Shown: positions 1 to 11,001, numbered from the stretch's first letter. The stretch: DNA of 64,000 bases from Limnephilus marmoratus (GCA_917880885.1 OU862916.1:48644831-48708830), one strand, 5' to 3'. Numbers and translations are program-made. Notes: generated by a model from the letters alone, not told the origin.

Positions 1-1179
1 AATCAGATTGCTATTTGTGAAGCATTAAATAAATATTCAAATCAGAAAAATCTAAAATGCTTTAATTACCAGGATGAGAGCTGTCCTATATTCCCTATTC
101 ATTTAACTGCGATATTAAAGAATTTTATGTGATAAATGTGGCCGATGCGCATTCCTACCAGAGGAATTTAATTTGATTCTATTTTATGCATGTTTAAATC
201 TCATCTGGCAATACTTTTTACGTGGTCACACCAGGCGACTAGTAAAACCAGGGGTCATATTTCTCACTGCAAGCCCTCAATTTCTCACTCTGTTTGTTCC
301 GCATACAAACATTATAAATTTCATGGTTTCGTTTATACTTTGCGTTAGAATTTACGGAAAACGAGGTAAAGATTGAAATTATAAGTGGGTCGGTCCATGT
401 AAGCGCAGCACTGTTTGCTCACCGCCATGCCTGTGTAAATTTGGTTTATTTCATAGGAACCTATCGCAGCGATTTTTATACGAATATACTGTAGGTACTC
501 ATACTACCCACGCAGAAGCATAGCTTGATATTCGTTTTCATTAACCAGCGGCCGAGAATTCAAATTTCATCGAAAGACGGTCTTGCGGTTGTGCCCTAGC
601 AACTGTACAAGGCGGTGCCGATGAGAAAGATTAATTATTCTCCATACCAGCATTTTAAAATAATAACTCAATATCGCTTTTATTTCAATAAGAATTTGCT
701 TTGATATATACCTATATTAAAAATGCTCAAACGTGTGATGATAAAACTATTAAAATTATGTAATTTTTGTAATTATTTTTAGAGCATAAGTATTTATAAT
801 TTTTCAAAAACGTCTAAGCAAAATAAAAATGTTAAAAAAACTGATGTTTGTATGTAAGTTTATAAACAGACAAACCTAAGTATTTTCGTCACAAAACACG
901 TGTTCGAATCTTTTTTTTAAGATTTTGTTAGAACTAAAATTAAAATTCTGAAAAGAAGCTTTCCTAGATAATTTATCGATTTATTTGATTAAATGATTGT
1001 TTAATGTAAATACGTGTTTGTAAAATAAAAATAAATATTTGAAAATTTAACAAACATGCCAACTACCTGCGATCTTGTCTGGCATTACCGACTTTTTTAA
1101 TTTTTTTTATTTTTATTTAATGAAAATATACATGATTTTATGAAATTCTACGCCAATGAAGAGTACTAGCTCTTGAGCT
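1..1179. other. AT-rich stretch, no gene recognised
   Basis: Only short open frames with no recognisable motif are present. The base composition is AT-rich with homopolymer runs, typical of non-coding or decayed repeat DNA. Confidence 0.5.
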
Positions 1180-1287
1180 TGACTTCTTCTACCATTCATA
1201 TTCATTTCATATTTATATTCTCCTAACATTTCTTTCTTTGTTCATTCGCTCTACATTCCCAAACTATCTAAGCGTTCGTTACGTAAT
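1180..1287 (-). pseudogene. RTE-like LINE C-terminal relic
   Basis: Read on the minus strand, this short piece contains a degraded version of a phrase resembling 'ERSVRRIY' followed by a 'GRR' basic stretch. The same phrase occurs in the better-preserved fragment at 9801-10092 and in relics near 58.1 kb and 62.8 kb. It therefore appears to be the extreme C-terminal coding end of a non-LTR reverse transcriptase. Stops and frameshifts show it is dead. It abuts the R1 repeat that begins at 1288. Confidence 0.4.
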
Positions 1288-1710
1288 GGGAGATGGGTAT
1301 GGGTACCGCCTCCCCGGGAATCATTTATTGGATAACCAACATCTCTGCCATAAGTCACCCCAAGTGGTTCGCTACGTTTGGTGACTTAGCGGGGGTGCCC
1401 GGGTTCATGGAGTGAGGTTTGTCCGGGTCTTGGTGGCGAATGCGACTGCTCACCAGCTGCACGGCAAGCCGGATCGAGAGAGTCCCTTTGACTTCTCCAG
1501 CCGTGCCTCTGAGAATATCGGCTTGCACTACAGTGGGAGGGATGGATTCATACGTCCGTCACTCTTGTACACACTGAACCCCAGATTCTTACCCATCCCT
1601 CATTCCCTTTTCCTCTCCTTCCTTTCCTAAAAAGACCCTCCACACAGCATCCCCAAAGATGACATAGGCCCTGAGGGAATTATTTTCCTCAGAGTCTTCT
1701 GTGTGGAGCT
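1288..1710 (+). repeat. Dispersed repeat R1, copy a (full-length-looking)
   Basis: This ~423 bp unit recurs at least eight times in the window in both orientations. One end reads GGGTATGGGTACCGCC and the other reads CCTCCTGTGTGGAGCT in better copies. An internal stretch, CACCCCAAGTGGTTCGC, is strongly conserved and lies within a short inverted repeat GTCACC/GGTGAC. No long ORF is shared between copies, so it is probably a non-autonomous element. I see no terminal inverted repeat and no convincing A and B boxes, so its class is unresolved. This copy is one of the most complete. Confidence 0.75.
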
Positions 1711-2539
1711 GTGTGGAAGTGAAGGTGTCCACGGAACTATGTTTAAGCACCAATACACATAATCCTAAGTTTGTGTGTATTATTTGCGTCAACTCTAATT
1801 GCGTGATATGCTTATGTTCATAAACCAAATCAAAATGTTTTATTACTCACTATGTAACTGTTTCCCGTCAAAACACACGTCCACTCTCGGTGACAATTCC
1901 CTGGAAGTTCTCGTAAACTTGGTATTCAATTAAACGGAAGAACGAATCTATTATATATTAATCTATCTCTCTCTTTTCAAAATATTAACTACTCAACTGG
2001 GAGCTAGAGTCGATTAGCAGAAACGAGTAGCTACCACACTTATTTATGGGTACTTCCTTGCTATTATCACTGTCATATCATTTCAAACTGTTACAACTGG
2101 TTGCAATATATCAAGATAGAAATCAGATCTCCATTGTGGATTAACTTCACTTAGTAACTTTGGTGTGAAACAATGTTCTTCTACGTTATTATAAATCAAG
2201 AATAATGAGTATACTTATCATTTCGTTCACCAAAGTAGCGCATTTTTCCTGTACGCCGAAATCTTCCAGAGATTTTTTGTCTGCTGTTTTTCTTTCCTAG
2301 AATTGAAACAAAACAGACATTTCGTTAATGTATTTCTTCTTGTGATGATCATCAGAACTTTCCACAGATCTCAAAGAACAAATGAACAAAAAAAACTTGT
2401 TGATTGTATTTTGATTCAACGCATGATTCCTCTGTTTTAGGTTACTTACCTTGGTACTGTACCTACATTATTATTTTGATTTATGAAAATGTACCAGCCT
2501 GGAAAAATTATTTCACATAGCTGCAAACATCTACGAAAT
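1711..2539. other. Intergenic, nothing recognised
   Basis: AT-rich sequence with no coherent reading frame or clear repeat structure. Confidence 0.4.
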
Positions 2540-2675
2540 TTCTTCACTTTGTGGCACTATTTTATTAATGAAATAATTAAAAACACTTTGATTTTACCAC
2601 GATAATCTTTATTTAAAAAGTCAACATGTTTCAAGAACGATGTTCTTTTCATCAGGACATTATATGTACTAAAAC
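2540..2675 (-). mobile_element. Penelope-like element relic (terminal repeat piece)
   Basis: On the minus strand this piece carries the sequence logic of a Penelope-like terminal repeat: a CTGATGA box, a short hairpin, a GAAAC box, then ATGTTGAC and an AT-rich run. Penelope-like retroelements are known to carry hammerhead motifs in their terminal repeats. No reverse transcriptase or GIY-YIG coding sequence is attached, so this is only a fragment; its boundaries are approximate. Confidence 0.5.
2620..2658 (-). ncRNA. Hammerhead-like ribozyme core (copy 3)
   Basis: In sense order the minus strand gives GTC, CTGATGA, one extra A, AAGAAC-ATC-GTTCTT (a perfect 6 bp helix II), GAAA, CATGTT, GAC. 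GTC and GAC can close helix I. Within A-CATG-TU, A and U plus C and G could form a two-pair helix III, leaving a U before the predicted cleavage point. The extra base before helix II is not canonical and may weaken activity. Confidence 0.5.
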
Positions 2676-2679
2676 TAAA

Positions 2680-3616
2680 TGATCAAATATAGAAAGACAG
2701 GCGTGGGTATAAATGGAAGTAGTGGGGGAGGAGAGAGGTGGAAAGGGGCGGTGCTTAGAAGATCAACAAGGGGGAAGGGGGGGGGGAGAGGGGTGCTTAG
2801 AAGAACAAAGACAAAAAATTACAATGGAAATATGTTTAAGATAGTGTTATACATAAAATTAATTTGATTGTTAATAATATTTAAATTTCTATTAACTTTT
2901 TTCGTAATTTCTAATATTTCTAATTGATCTAAGTGAAAACCACTAACGTTAGTGTGAAAATTCCCCCCCACCCCTCCCCCTTTTGAAAAAAGAGGTGGAG
3001 ATGCTTTTGGACAAATTGTTTAATTCCTTATGTAAAATTTTTAAAAATGTTCCCTTTGGTTTGTAATTATGTAGGAGGTTATTAGGATAAGTATTTAAAT
3101 ACCTTTAGGTTATTAGGTTAAGTATTTAATTACCTTCTTACAAATCTTACGATGTAAGAGGAAATTTTGTCATCTCATTTCAGCTAATCGCAGAAATTCT
3201 GTAACAATATGACGTTCCTGGTCGGAATCCAACTAAAACTAAAAAAAAACGAAGCGGATGTTTCTGGTCAAGTCAAACCAGAGCTGGTGTCGTATTTTAA
3301 AGCGATCCCGGTGAAACTCAGAACGTGACACTGTTTTTAAAATCAGCGGCTTAGAGATTATCGTATCAAATATTTAAATCTCAGTCCTCCCGCAAAGTTA
3401 AAATTAAGTGTACAGGTCTTTAGCAGTCACGCAAACTTTGTGTTGTCTTAATGGGTGTAATTGAACAAAGTTGAAACTATTTGAACTAATTGGAGGCGCC
3501 GCCAAGGGCGCTTGCGTTTGTCCCATTTGTGGTCCCGTTCACAGGGTGGCGTGACAAGTTTAGTCAAGTTTGCTTCAATCAGATTTTCAGTACGACAAAG
3601 CCAAATTATATTGTAT
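2680..3616. other. Intergenic with G-run and C-run
   Basis: A purine- and G-rich tract lies near 2730-2795 and a C-rich tract near 2963-2983. The phrase TGCTTAGAAGA occurs twice around the G-rich tract. No gene or known element is recognised. Confidence 0.4.
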
Positions 3617-3881
3617 ACTAGCGCCAATTAATAAAGAAATTGTTTTTCCCAGTGTGTCCTTTCCCATTCGTCCCGTTTCCCTTCCTCTCCCGCGTCCCTT
3701 CCCCTCACGCGTTCCCACTCTGCCTTCTCAACATTCCCTCTCCTCACTCACGGATGAATGGTTTAGCAACGCATAATTTCACGACGCTAGAGCTCACTAT
3801 TATATATCTAAAATTCATCGCGGGCATGCGCACATCAAATCCCAAAAGTTTCAAATAATCGGATGAATGGTTTAGCAACGC
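3617..3881 (+). repeat. Dispersed repeat R2 relic (ACTAGC family)
   Basis: Starts with ACTAGCGCC and contains the C- and T-rich 'TCCTTTCCC' block and an 'acgctagagctcac' segment also found in the copy at 47417-47787. An exact 22 bp direct repeat (begins CGGATGAATGG) occurs at 3751-3772 and 3860-3881. Degraded and probably non-coding. Confidence 0.45.
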
Positions 3882-4112
3882 CTAAGGATCAAACATACGG
3901 GTGTGTACATACATGCATAAATACATGCAAGCAAGCAAGTAAATATACATTGTGTACATAGATCAGCACATGACGGGTACCGATAGGTCAGAATTTCCCT
4001 AATAAATTTTTCTCGCTCAGTTCATCACTGGCTTTTAAATATAACGAAGGACCTGTAATATTTTTATGACACTGGTTTATAAAATATCAAACAAATTATT
4101 TATCATTTACAA

Positions 4113-4493
4113 GAGCTCCACACAGGAGGCCGGGAGGAAAATGATTTCCCTCAAGGCTTATGTCATCTTAGGGGATGGTGCGTGGAGGGTTTTTATAAGG
4201 AAAGGAAAAAGGGGATGGAAATAGCTATGAGGGGTTGGTAGAAACCTGGGGGTCAGTATGTCCAGGAGTGACTGACTTATGAATCCATCCTTTCAACTGC
4301 AGTACAAGACGATGGGTTGAGATCTTCAACCAGTCACTCTCGATCAGGCCTGACATGCAGCAGGTGGGCAGACATATCACCGATTACGGCAGGCACCTCC
4401 ACTAAGTCAACAATGACTTAGGGTGACCAATGGCGAATGTGCTGGTTATCCAATAAATGGTTCACGGAACGGTGGTACCCATACCCGCCTCCC
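4113..4493 (-). repeat. Dispersed repeat R1, copy b
   Basis: Inverted copy of the unit at 1288-1710. It begins with GAGCTCCACACAGGAGGCC and ends with the GGTACCCATACCCGCCTCCC end. The centre is diverged, but both ends are retained. Confidence 0.7.
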
Positions 4494-5650
4494 AAAATGC
4501 TTTAATAAACAAATACTTATAAAAAAAATTGTTTTCTTAAAATAACTCAGTCAGAGATTTAAGCTATTTTCGCCAACGTGTCATTTTTCGATTTATTTCT
4601 TTCACGACAACCAATCCCACAGTGACCCGAATTCGCTCCCTAAAATCGAAGTAATTACAATTTTTTTAATTTTTGTGCATTATTTACCAATTTCAAACGT
4701 ACAAACGACTTCAATAATAACTTAAGTACCTAATAAGTTGCCATGGATATTAAACGAATTTATGTAGTGTCGGTTTTTGTACTGGTATACACAGTACACA
4801 GACAAGTAGACTTTTTCCTTGATGAATTTTAATGAAAATACGTATGTTAATTGTAATTCCTCATAGGTATACCGTGTTTTCCAAAAACCACTGCTTATTG
4901 TATATGAGTATGCCGGGGAGCCAACTGTCATGGAATCATTGGCTGGTGTATACAGTAGTTTTATTCTGGAAGCATTTGAATGAAAATATGTTTCATACTT
5001 TTGCTGTATGGTGATACATCCTCTCTGCACACGTCTTCGGGAACATTTAGTTATATTTTGTGTTAATTTAATAAACCGTATTTTCCCTACACCGATTGCA
5101 TATTCTATATATAAAAACACTGAGAAATCAACTGTCATGGAGTCCAAACTCACATTTTTCAACTTGATGTTTACCTCTCGCGCCAGAGCTGAACACAGAG
5201 ATATATAAATTGTTCGTTAAAAATACAATTTGTTAGTAAACTAAAACAGTGTTTTAAATCTACCACGACATTGAACAAAATAATATTGTGTGTCGAAATC
5301 TTCGGTATATACGAGTACAAGATCGTGATTTACGACCAAACATAAGATCGTACACTATCCGTAATTAAGAAACAATAAAATTAAGTATCACATAACTAAA
5401 CATTCCGACAAAATTCATGTTTTGTAAACAGATTAAAACGAGATTGAAGTAAAAAACAGATTGCTGTAAGCACCATTAAGAAAATTCTGGCGAATGTTCA
5501 GATTGAAAATATAACGTTATATTACGCATTACTTTTGTACGAATACACGAATAAAATTCCTGAAATTGCAAGAACAGTAATGCAAAGTTCGATTTACGTG
5601 CAACCGCCAGAGCAGGGCAGCATACTCGCGGCTTAGAAAGAGCCAAACCA
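4494..5650. other. Intergenic, nothing recognised
   Basis: Open frames on both strands near 4720-5210 overlap one another and show no domain-like composition. I do not regard them as genes. Confidence 0.4.
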
Positions 5651-6385
5651 AAGCGAACCCATCGCCCAATGGACTCTTTTAAATTTACCGTGACGATTCA
5701 CGGTAACGGTACTGTGACGGCAAAAAAGGCAACAAACGTTCCTTATCTCTATAATCCTGTAGCTCTTTCTTACATATTAAATAATGGTGACACACACAAA
5801 ATAGGTGTGAATGTTTCCTCCAAAGTCCTACTGTTTTTGCGACGGGAATTGAATTGCTTTATACGTTTGAGGGAGATGTAAGAAAATTATTGTACGTTTT
5901 GGGGGGTGCAGACATACGTTCACCATTTGTCTCATTTTCGACTGTTGTCATTTGGTGTGTAAAAAAGTGCGGCAGCACTCGAGTATGTTTAAGAACAAAC
6001 GAAAAACCATCAGCGCATTTACATTTGACTTTTTTGAATTTTTGGAATTCACTAACACTTTATCTATATTTATCTATACTTTATCTATCCTTGTACCTAT
6101 ATTTCATTCTTTCAGAATTATCGTCACGGCAAGTAGTATTGGTAGGAGTCTACGGAGACGTCACGGTGAGGTGTGTGAGAGAGATAGAAGAAAATTATGA
6201 CTTTTTCCTTTGGAGGGAACAGACCTATGTACATTGTGTATCTAATCTTTTGAAAGGGCTGCAGCAATATTGTGGTAAGGAACGTATGTTTATTGCGTTT
6301 TTTACGCTGGCGCCGGCCGTCACAAATACCTTTACCGTGAATCGTGACGGTAAATTTAAAAGATTCCATTCGCCAACTGCCCAAA
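5651..6385. mobile_element. Fold-back / long-TIR DNA element
   Basis: The two ends are imperfect inverted copies over about 190 bp (roughly 5655-5850 against 6180-6380). Each end contains a palindrome, TTACCGTGA-CGAT-TCACGGTAA at 5685-5706 and a near-perfect version at 6332-6353, followed by further CCGTGACG-type motifs. The inner ~330 bp shows no transposase. This is the architecture of a fold-back or long-TIR MITE. I could not define a target-site duplication, so the ends are approximate and the superfamily is unknown. Confidence 0.65.
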
Positions 6386-6896
6386 ACGAAATGTAACACT
6401 TTTGAATTCGCGTATGTATGGGCTTGAAAACTCTGTTGTTGTATTTTATTTTGGGTACGTTTTCTTTTAAACGGGGATTTCTTTTAGCTTGAAAATGGGT
6501 TTCTGATTCCTTATTTTTAATCAAATAAAGGCGAAAATCAGAACCCTCGTCCATTTTCGGTTCCTATCCTTTCAGTTTTTTGTTCACTTAATTTCTCCTC
6601 TGGGAATGTGTTCTTTTAATTGAGATGATACCATATTCAAACGTGTGGAATTTCACATTATCACAACAATGCTTGAAAGGAACGCATTGAATGAAGCTAA
6701 AGACAGATAATCCTTTTCTATTTATTTGCATAAATTATTATATTTTGCGGCAATATTTTGTAATATAATATACTCCAAAGCAGGTGGAATTAATTAATTT
6801 CAAGTACAACATTATTAAAGCATCAAAAAGTGAAGATAATAAAAATAAGACAAAAGAAGAACGAGAAAAATTAGCCTCATCTACATATTTTTATGT
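6386..6896. other. Intergenic, nothing recognised
   Basis: AT-rich sequence without a supported feature. Confidence 0.4.
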
Positions 6897-7190
6897 GAGC
6901 TCCACACAGGAGGCCCTAAGGAAAATAATTTCCCTCGGGGCCTATGTCATCTTTGAAGTGTGAAGGGTTTTTTAAGGATTCGAAGGAGAGGAGAGTTCTG
7001 GGAAGGAAGAAGGTTTAAGGGGTGTGTAGGAATCTGTGGTTCAGTGTGTCCTGTTCATCCACCTCCAAAACCTAGACAAACCTCACCCCGTGAACCCGGG
7101 CACCCCTCATAAGTCACAAAACGTAGCGAACCACTTGGGGTGACCTATGGCAGAGGTGTTGGTTATCCAATAAAGCATTGGATAACCAAC
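6897..7190 (-). repeat. Dispersed repeat R1, copy c, ending in a hairpin
   Basis: Inverted R1 copy starting GAGCTCCACACAGGAGG and truncated at the other end. It ends in a perfect hairpin: 14 bp arms GTTGGTTATCCAAT and its complement at 7158-7171 and 7177-7190, with loop AAAGC. The second arm matches R1 in the opposite orientation, so the palindrome is probably a tiny inverted R1 fragment created at a rearrangement. Confidence 0.7.
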
Positions 7191-7626
7191 ATACATGCAT
7201 GCAATGTTCAAGATTCGTAGTCAATGAGTTTATCTTTTTTTAAGTGGAACTATGCAACTCAATTAACATTACGTGATTTTTACGTGCAACTAAGCAGGTC
7301 AAGTTAAATCAATTGATTTTTCAGGGTAATAAATACTGAAATTAATTGAAGACCAAAATATTTTCGAAAAACTGCTAGCGCTCTAGCGCTGGAGATTTTC
7401 GTACTTTTTAAAGGTTAAACTAAAATAGGCTAAACATAATAAACTGTTAACTGTCGTTTAAAGCGATTGAATTCACATGTATTATATAATTTATTTTAAA
7501 TTTGTAGGTTTTGTAGAATTACAAAAAAATGTCATTAAATTCACAGCCGCATAATCAGATTTGTCGTATTATCAGAAATCGTTGAAAAATTACGTTTATT
7601 ACAGAATATTTGTCATCATGTATTTA
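7191..7626. other. Intergenic, nothing recognised
   Basis: No coherent frame or repeat structure seen. Confidence 0.4.
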
Positions 7627-7880
7627 CAGGGTGTTGAGGGTCGTATTTGATTTATATTAAACAGTGATTCCTGACTTTATTTGGCATAAAAAATGTTAAA
7701 AAAAATAATTTCCATTGACTTTATGCCTTTTTTTTCAAACCAAAAAAACTTTCTTTTTCACTTGACGTACACATTTTCAACAGTAATTAATCAGACTAAA
7801 AATTGTTTTAGAATAATAAAATAGCAACTTTTTCCTTGCAATGAATCACTCTAACTGAATTAAAATGTTTTAAAATATCT
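7627..7880. mobile_element. Decayed mariner-like MITE
   Basis: Begins CAGGGTGTTGAGGG and continues with a degraded version of the terminal repeat of the elements at 47857-48224 and 62172-62553 (a GTGATTCCTGAC segment is retained). A weak inverted match, AATGAATCACTC, occurs near 7843. Right boundary is uncertain. Confidence 0.35.
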
Positions 7881-8434
7881 CTTCAAATTGGCCTCATCTT
7901 AGTCAGCGTGCGCTTTCGCAACGTCTTTACATTTAATTAAACAAAGCTATACCCCCAATGTCCCCGCATATGGTGTTAACGAGCAGTATGCAAGTGCTTT
8001 ATATGTACAGGTGAGTATTAAATAATTAAATAAATATATACATTACCTCTTTCTTTGGGGTAAAGCAGAGGGTATAAATAAAATTTTCTAGTGTAAGCGG
8101 GATGCCTACCCTGCCAGTTTATTGTACATAAAAGACATCACTCAATTTTCATGTTGTTGCTGATAGGGAGGGAGTATGTCACAGATACACCCGGCAGTCC
8201 TGTTGAGAGATGCATGTTTTCAGGAAAGTCATGCTTGAGGGTCGGTTAGATATTGGCTAGCAAAGGGTCCTGGGTTCGAGTCCCAGCGGAGCCAATATCT
8301 TTTCTGATTTTTCTGTCTCAGATTTTCGATTGAGTTTCGCTAATGTTGTCTTTATTTAATTAAATATTATAATTTGAGATTTTACTCTTAAAGATTAAAA
8401 AATTAAAATAAACCTAAATATTTGTTACGTCGTA
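7881..8434 (+). other. Intergenic with an isolated tRNA T-arm-like hairpin
   Basis: At 8248-8300 a T-arm-like structure (CTGGG, loop TTCGAGT, CCCAG) carries a consensus B box, GGTTCGAGTCC. It is enclosed by perfect 11 bp arms AGATATTGGCT and AGCCAATATCT. D and anticodon arms are missing, so it is not a functional tRNA; a tRNA-derived SINE remnant is the likeliest reading. The rest of the stretch shows nothing. Confidence 0.5.
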
Positions 8435-9131
8435 CAGGGTGCGGCAACATAACTTTCTCTTTTTAAAATGCGCGCCATTCAATCGGTTGATGTCGTGGCG
8501 GAGCGCTAGAGATCTCGTTCGAGAGGCGGAACTGAAAAGTTTTGTCCCGACCCTACAAGATTTGAAGACCAACATCCAGGAAGAAATTGCCAGGATTACG
8601 CCTGATTTATTTATTTTTATATTTTTTTTTTTTATGTTCTCCGTAAAACGGTTATTCACCAATACATTATGGAGAAGATTACAAATTAGACAAAAAGTAT
8701 AGCGAAACACATAAAAAGGCCAGTTTCACTACTTTGTGACATACGTCAAAAGATAATTGTTAAACACTTGTAGGTTACGTTAAAAATATCAATGGTCAAT
8801 GCAGACTCGTTGAGCAGTTCAGTCGCTCTGTTGACTGGCGCGTTCTGATAGGCAGAAGTCCTCGCTTTTGGTATATCCTTGCCAGTATATCAGGATATAC
8901 TCTTGCCAGTATATCCTGATATACTGGCAAGAGTCATGACAAATGCTAGAAATCGGTTTACTCAGTGTACGGAGAATGGGGGACGTCACCTACCTGATTT
9001 AATCTTAAAAAATTAAATAAAACGAAACTTTAGGTATGTGCCTACATTATAAAAAACAAATAAAAAAATTCTGATTCATATTATGGGTTTTATTAAGTTT
9101 TGAAAAAAGGAAGTTATGCTGCCACCCCCTG
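8435..9131 (+). mobile_element. Internally deleted TIR transposon carrying a nested insert
   Basis: Terminal inverted repeats read CAGGGTGCGGCAACATAACT at the left and, in complement, CAGGGGGTGGCAGCATAACT at the right, 17 of 20 matching. Only the C-terminal piece of a transposase-like frame is retained. That frame is broken by an insert of about 310 bp (8607-8914) flanked by CCTGAT on both sides (8601-8606 and 8915-8920). The insert starts with a T-rich tract, so it may be a minus-strand retroposon. Confidence 0.65.
8494..9016 (+). pseudogene. C-terminal remnant of a DDE-type transposase
   Basis: The reading frame begins in a segment resembling 'LQDLKTNIQEEIARITPD', a phrase typical of the C-terminal tail of mariner-type transposases. 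After the insert at 8607-8914 the same frame resumes with 'ILARVMTNARNRF' and ends '...GGRHLPDLILKN' at a stop codon (9014-9016). The catalytic core is absent, so the protein cannot be active. Placement inside matching terminal repeats fits an internally deleted DNA transposon. Assignment to the mariner group rests on remembered family resemblance and needs a search. Confidence 0.5.
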
Positions 9132-9800
9132 GGTTGCGATAACAGAACATCCGTTCGAAAAGTAGACCTCAACGGCAAACGCACGCTCCTCGCTGTTCCA
9201 ACGCATGATGGCGACTAAACTGTGTATACACCCATTACAGAATTCTCCAAAATATTTTCTATGAACGTAATTTAATTATAAGAGAAATAACCTATAAAAG
9301 AGGGAATCTTCTGATCGAGACGATTATCCCGTCAAATAATAGAAACCCGTAATTAAATTACCAAGGGTTGGCCTTTCTGAGAATCAAAAGGGAATAAATC
9401 AATTTAATTCACATTCCATAGGAAATTGCCACTTCACTCATATTATAATGTATCACCTACCTTTATTATTTCTTGGTTTCAATATTTCGTTCCTTTAGTA
9501 TAAATGTGGACCGCTATTAATTTTCGGACTGTGGAGCGTGATCTAGGTACGATAAAGATTAGTACAAAAACAATTCATTATTTAATGATTACACATAGTA
9601 AGCTTTTTTCAAAACTTTGAAATAAAAAATGTACAATTTTTAAACATTAAAGTACATATTTTAAATACAAAAATCTAAAAGGTAATTTTATCTTGTTTCT
9701 AAAATTTTACTTCTTCAAAAATAAGAAATATATGTGACGTTTGAAATACGTTGGAAAAATTCCGAAATTCGGTGATGAATTATTTTAAATACAAAGGAAT
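9132..9800. other. Intergenic, nothing recognised
   Basis: No supported feature. Confidence 0.4.
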
Positions 9801-10092
9801 AAATACATAGGAAATGGAAAGGAGTGTAAGGAGAATATATGATGCACATGTGAATGGTAGGAGTCGAGGGATCCCAAGAAAGACATGGTACGACCAAGTG
9901 AATCAGATACTTGAGTCGGGCCATGTCAAGAGTCAAAATAATAGAAGAGCATGTATGAGACGATGTATGAATGTAAACGAGGCAAGGAGTGTGTGCCAAG
10001 ACAGAGTTGTTCGGCAGTCCGTCCTCTCTGCCTGCATAAACGCTAAACGTCGTGATGGTTATTTAGTTTTAATTGGTAAACTAATGTTTTAG
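9801..10092 (+). pseudogene. RTE-like LINE C-terminal fragment
   Basis: An open frame of 92 codons contains 'RRIYDAHVNGRSRGIPRKTW' followed by 'NRRACMRRCMNVNEA' and 'CQDRVV'. This matches the usual C-terminal end of insect non-LTR reverse transcriptases ('RxYxAxVxGRRxRGRPRKxW...'), downstream of the catalytic domain. The catalytic domain is missing, so this is a 5'-truncated copy. It is the best-preserved of four such tails here; the others are near 1.2, 58.1 and 62.8 kb on the minus strand. Confidence 0.55.
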
Positions 10093-11001
10093 ACAAGATT
10101 TTATGCATAGCACAAAGGGTAACAATTATATAAGCAATATGTCCCGTCGGCGGCATGTATCTTTTCTCGGGAGATTTTTTCAAGGATTGTAGATGAGTGC
10201 TTCAGGCAAATAATTATTGATTATTATTTTTTAATTGATAAACTAACGTTTAAGACAAGATTTTAATGCATAGCACAAAGGGTAACAATTATTATAAGCA
10301 ATAATTATCAGTCTGAAACACTCATCTACATTGAAAAAATCTTCCGAGAAAAGATACATGCCGCCAACGGACTTGATCCGGGTTTAATTAAATAATTATG
10401 GCTTATAATAATAGTTATTTAGTTTTTTATTTAGTAAATACAATAGATAAACTACCCTATTTGGCTGTATAAGCTATGTAAATGTCTTTCCCTGAAATAT
10501 TTTTTGTAAGTTTCTAATTAGTAAGATTTTCGCATGCACGCTTCTTTAACAATTGTATAAATTATTCACGACTTTTTTTAGTAAGGCTGATAGCGTTTAT
10601 CTATTGACTTTACTGGGCCCATACACCATGTAACATGATTTATAAATGTGACAAGGAGTAATAATAAACAAAGCCAGTCTCTGGAGGTAATATTGCTCTC
10701 TGCCAAATTGAATGGGTTTTTATTTGACCGACGAAAAATTGCTTTGGCTAGCAGCCCTCCATGAATCAGCCAGCTACAAACATTTTTCATGTATTTTTTT
10801 AAGGCCTTTAATAAACACACATAATATAAGGCAGGAGATCGCAACCGGTGGTTCACGAGCAATCGTACCACCGAACAGATTAGTTCTAGAAGTTTGATCT
10901 GTAGCGATTTGAAAAAAACTTATGTCGCAATTATTATAAGTAATAATTATTGTTAGCCTGAAATACTCATCTACATTGAAAAATCTCCAGAGAAAAGATA
11001 C

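Noticed and set aside
1412..1630. 72-codon frame inside R1
   Set aside because: Not preserved in the other R1 copies, so it is not a conserved coding sequence.
4722..5208. Overlapping open frames on both strands (up to 146 codons)
   Set aside because: No motif, no plausible composition, and frames on both strands overlap extensively; likely chance openings in AT-rich DNA.
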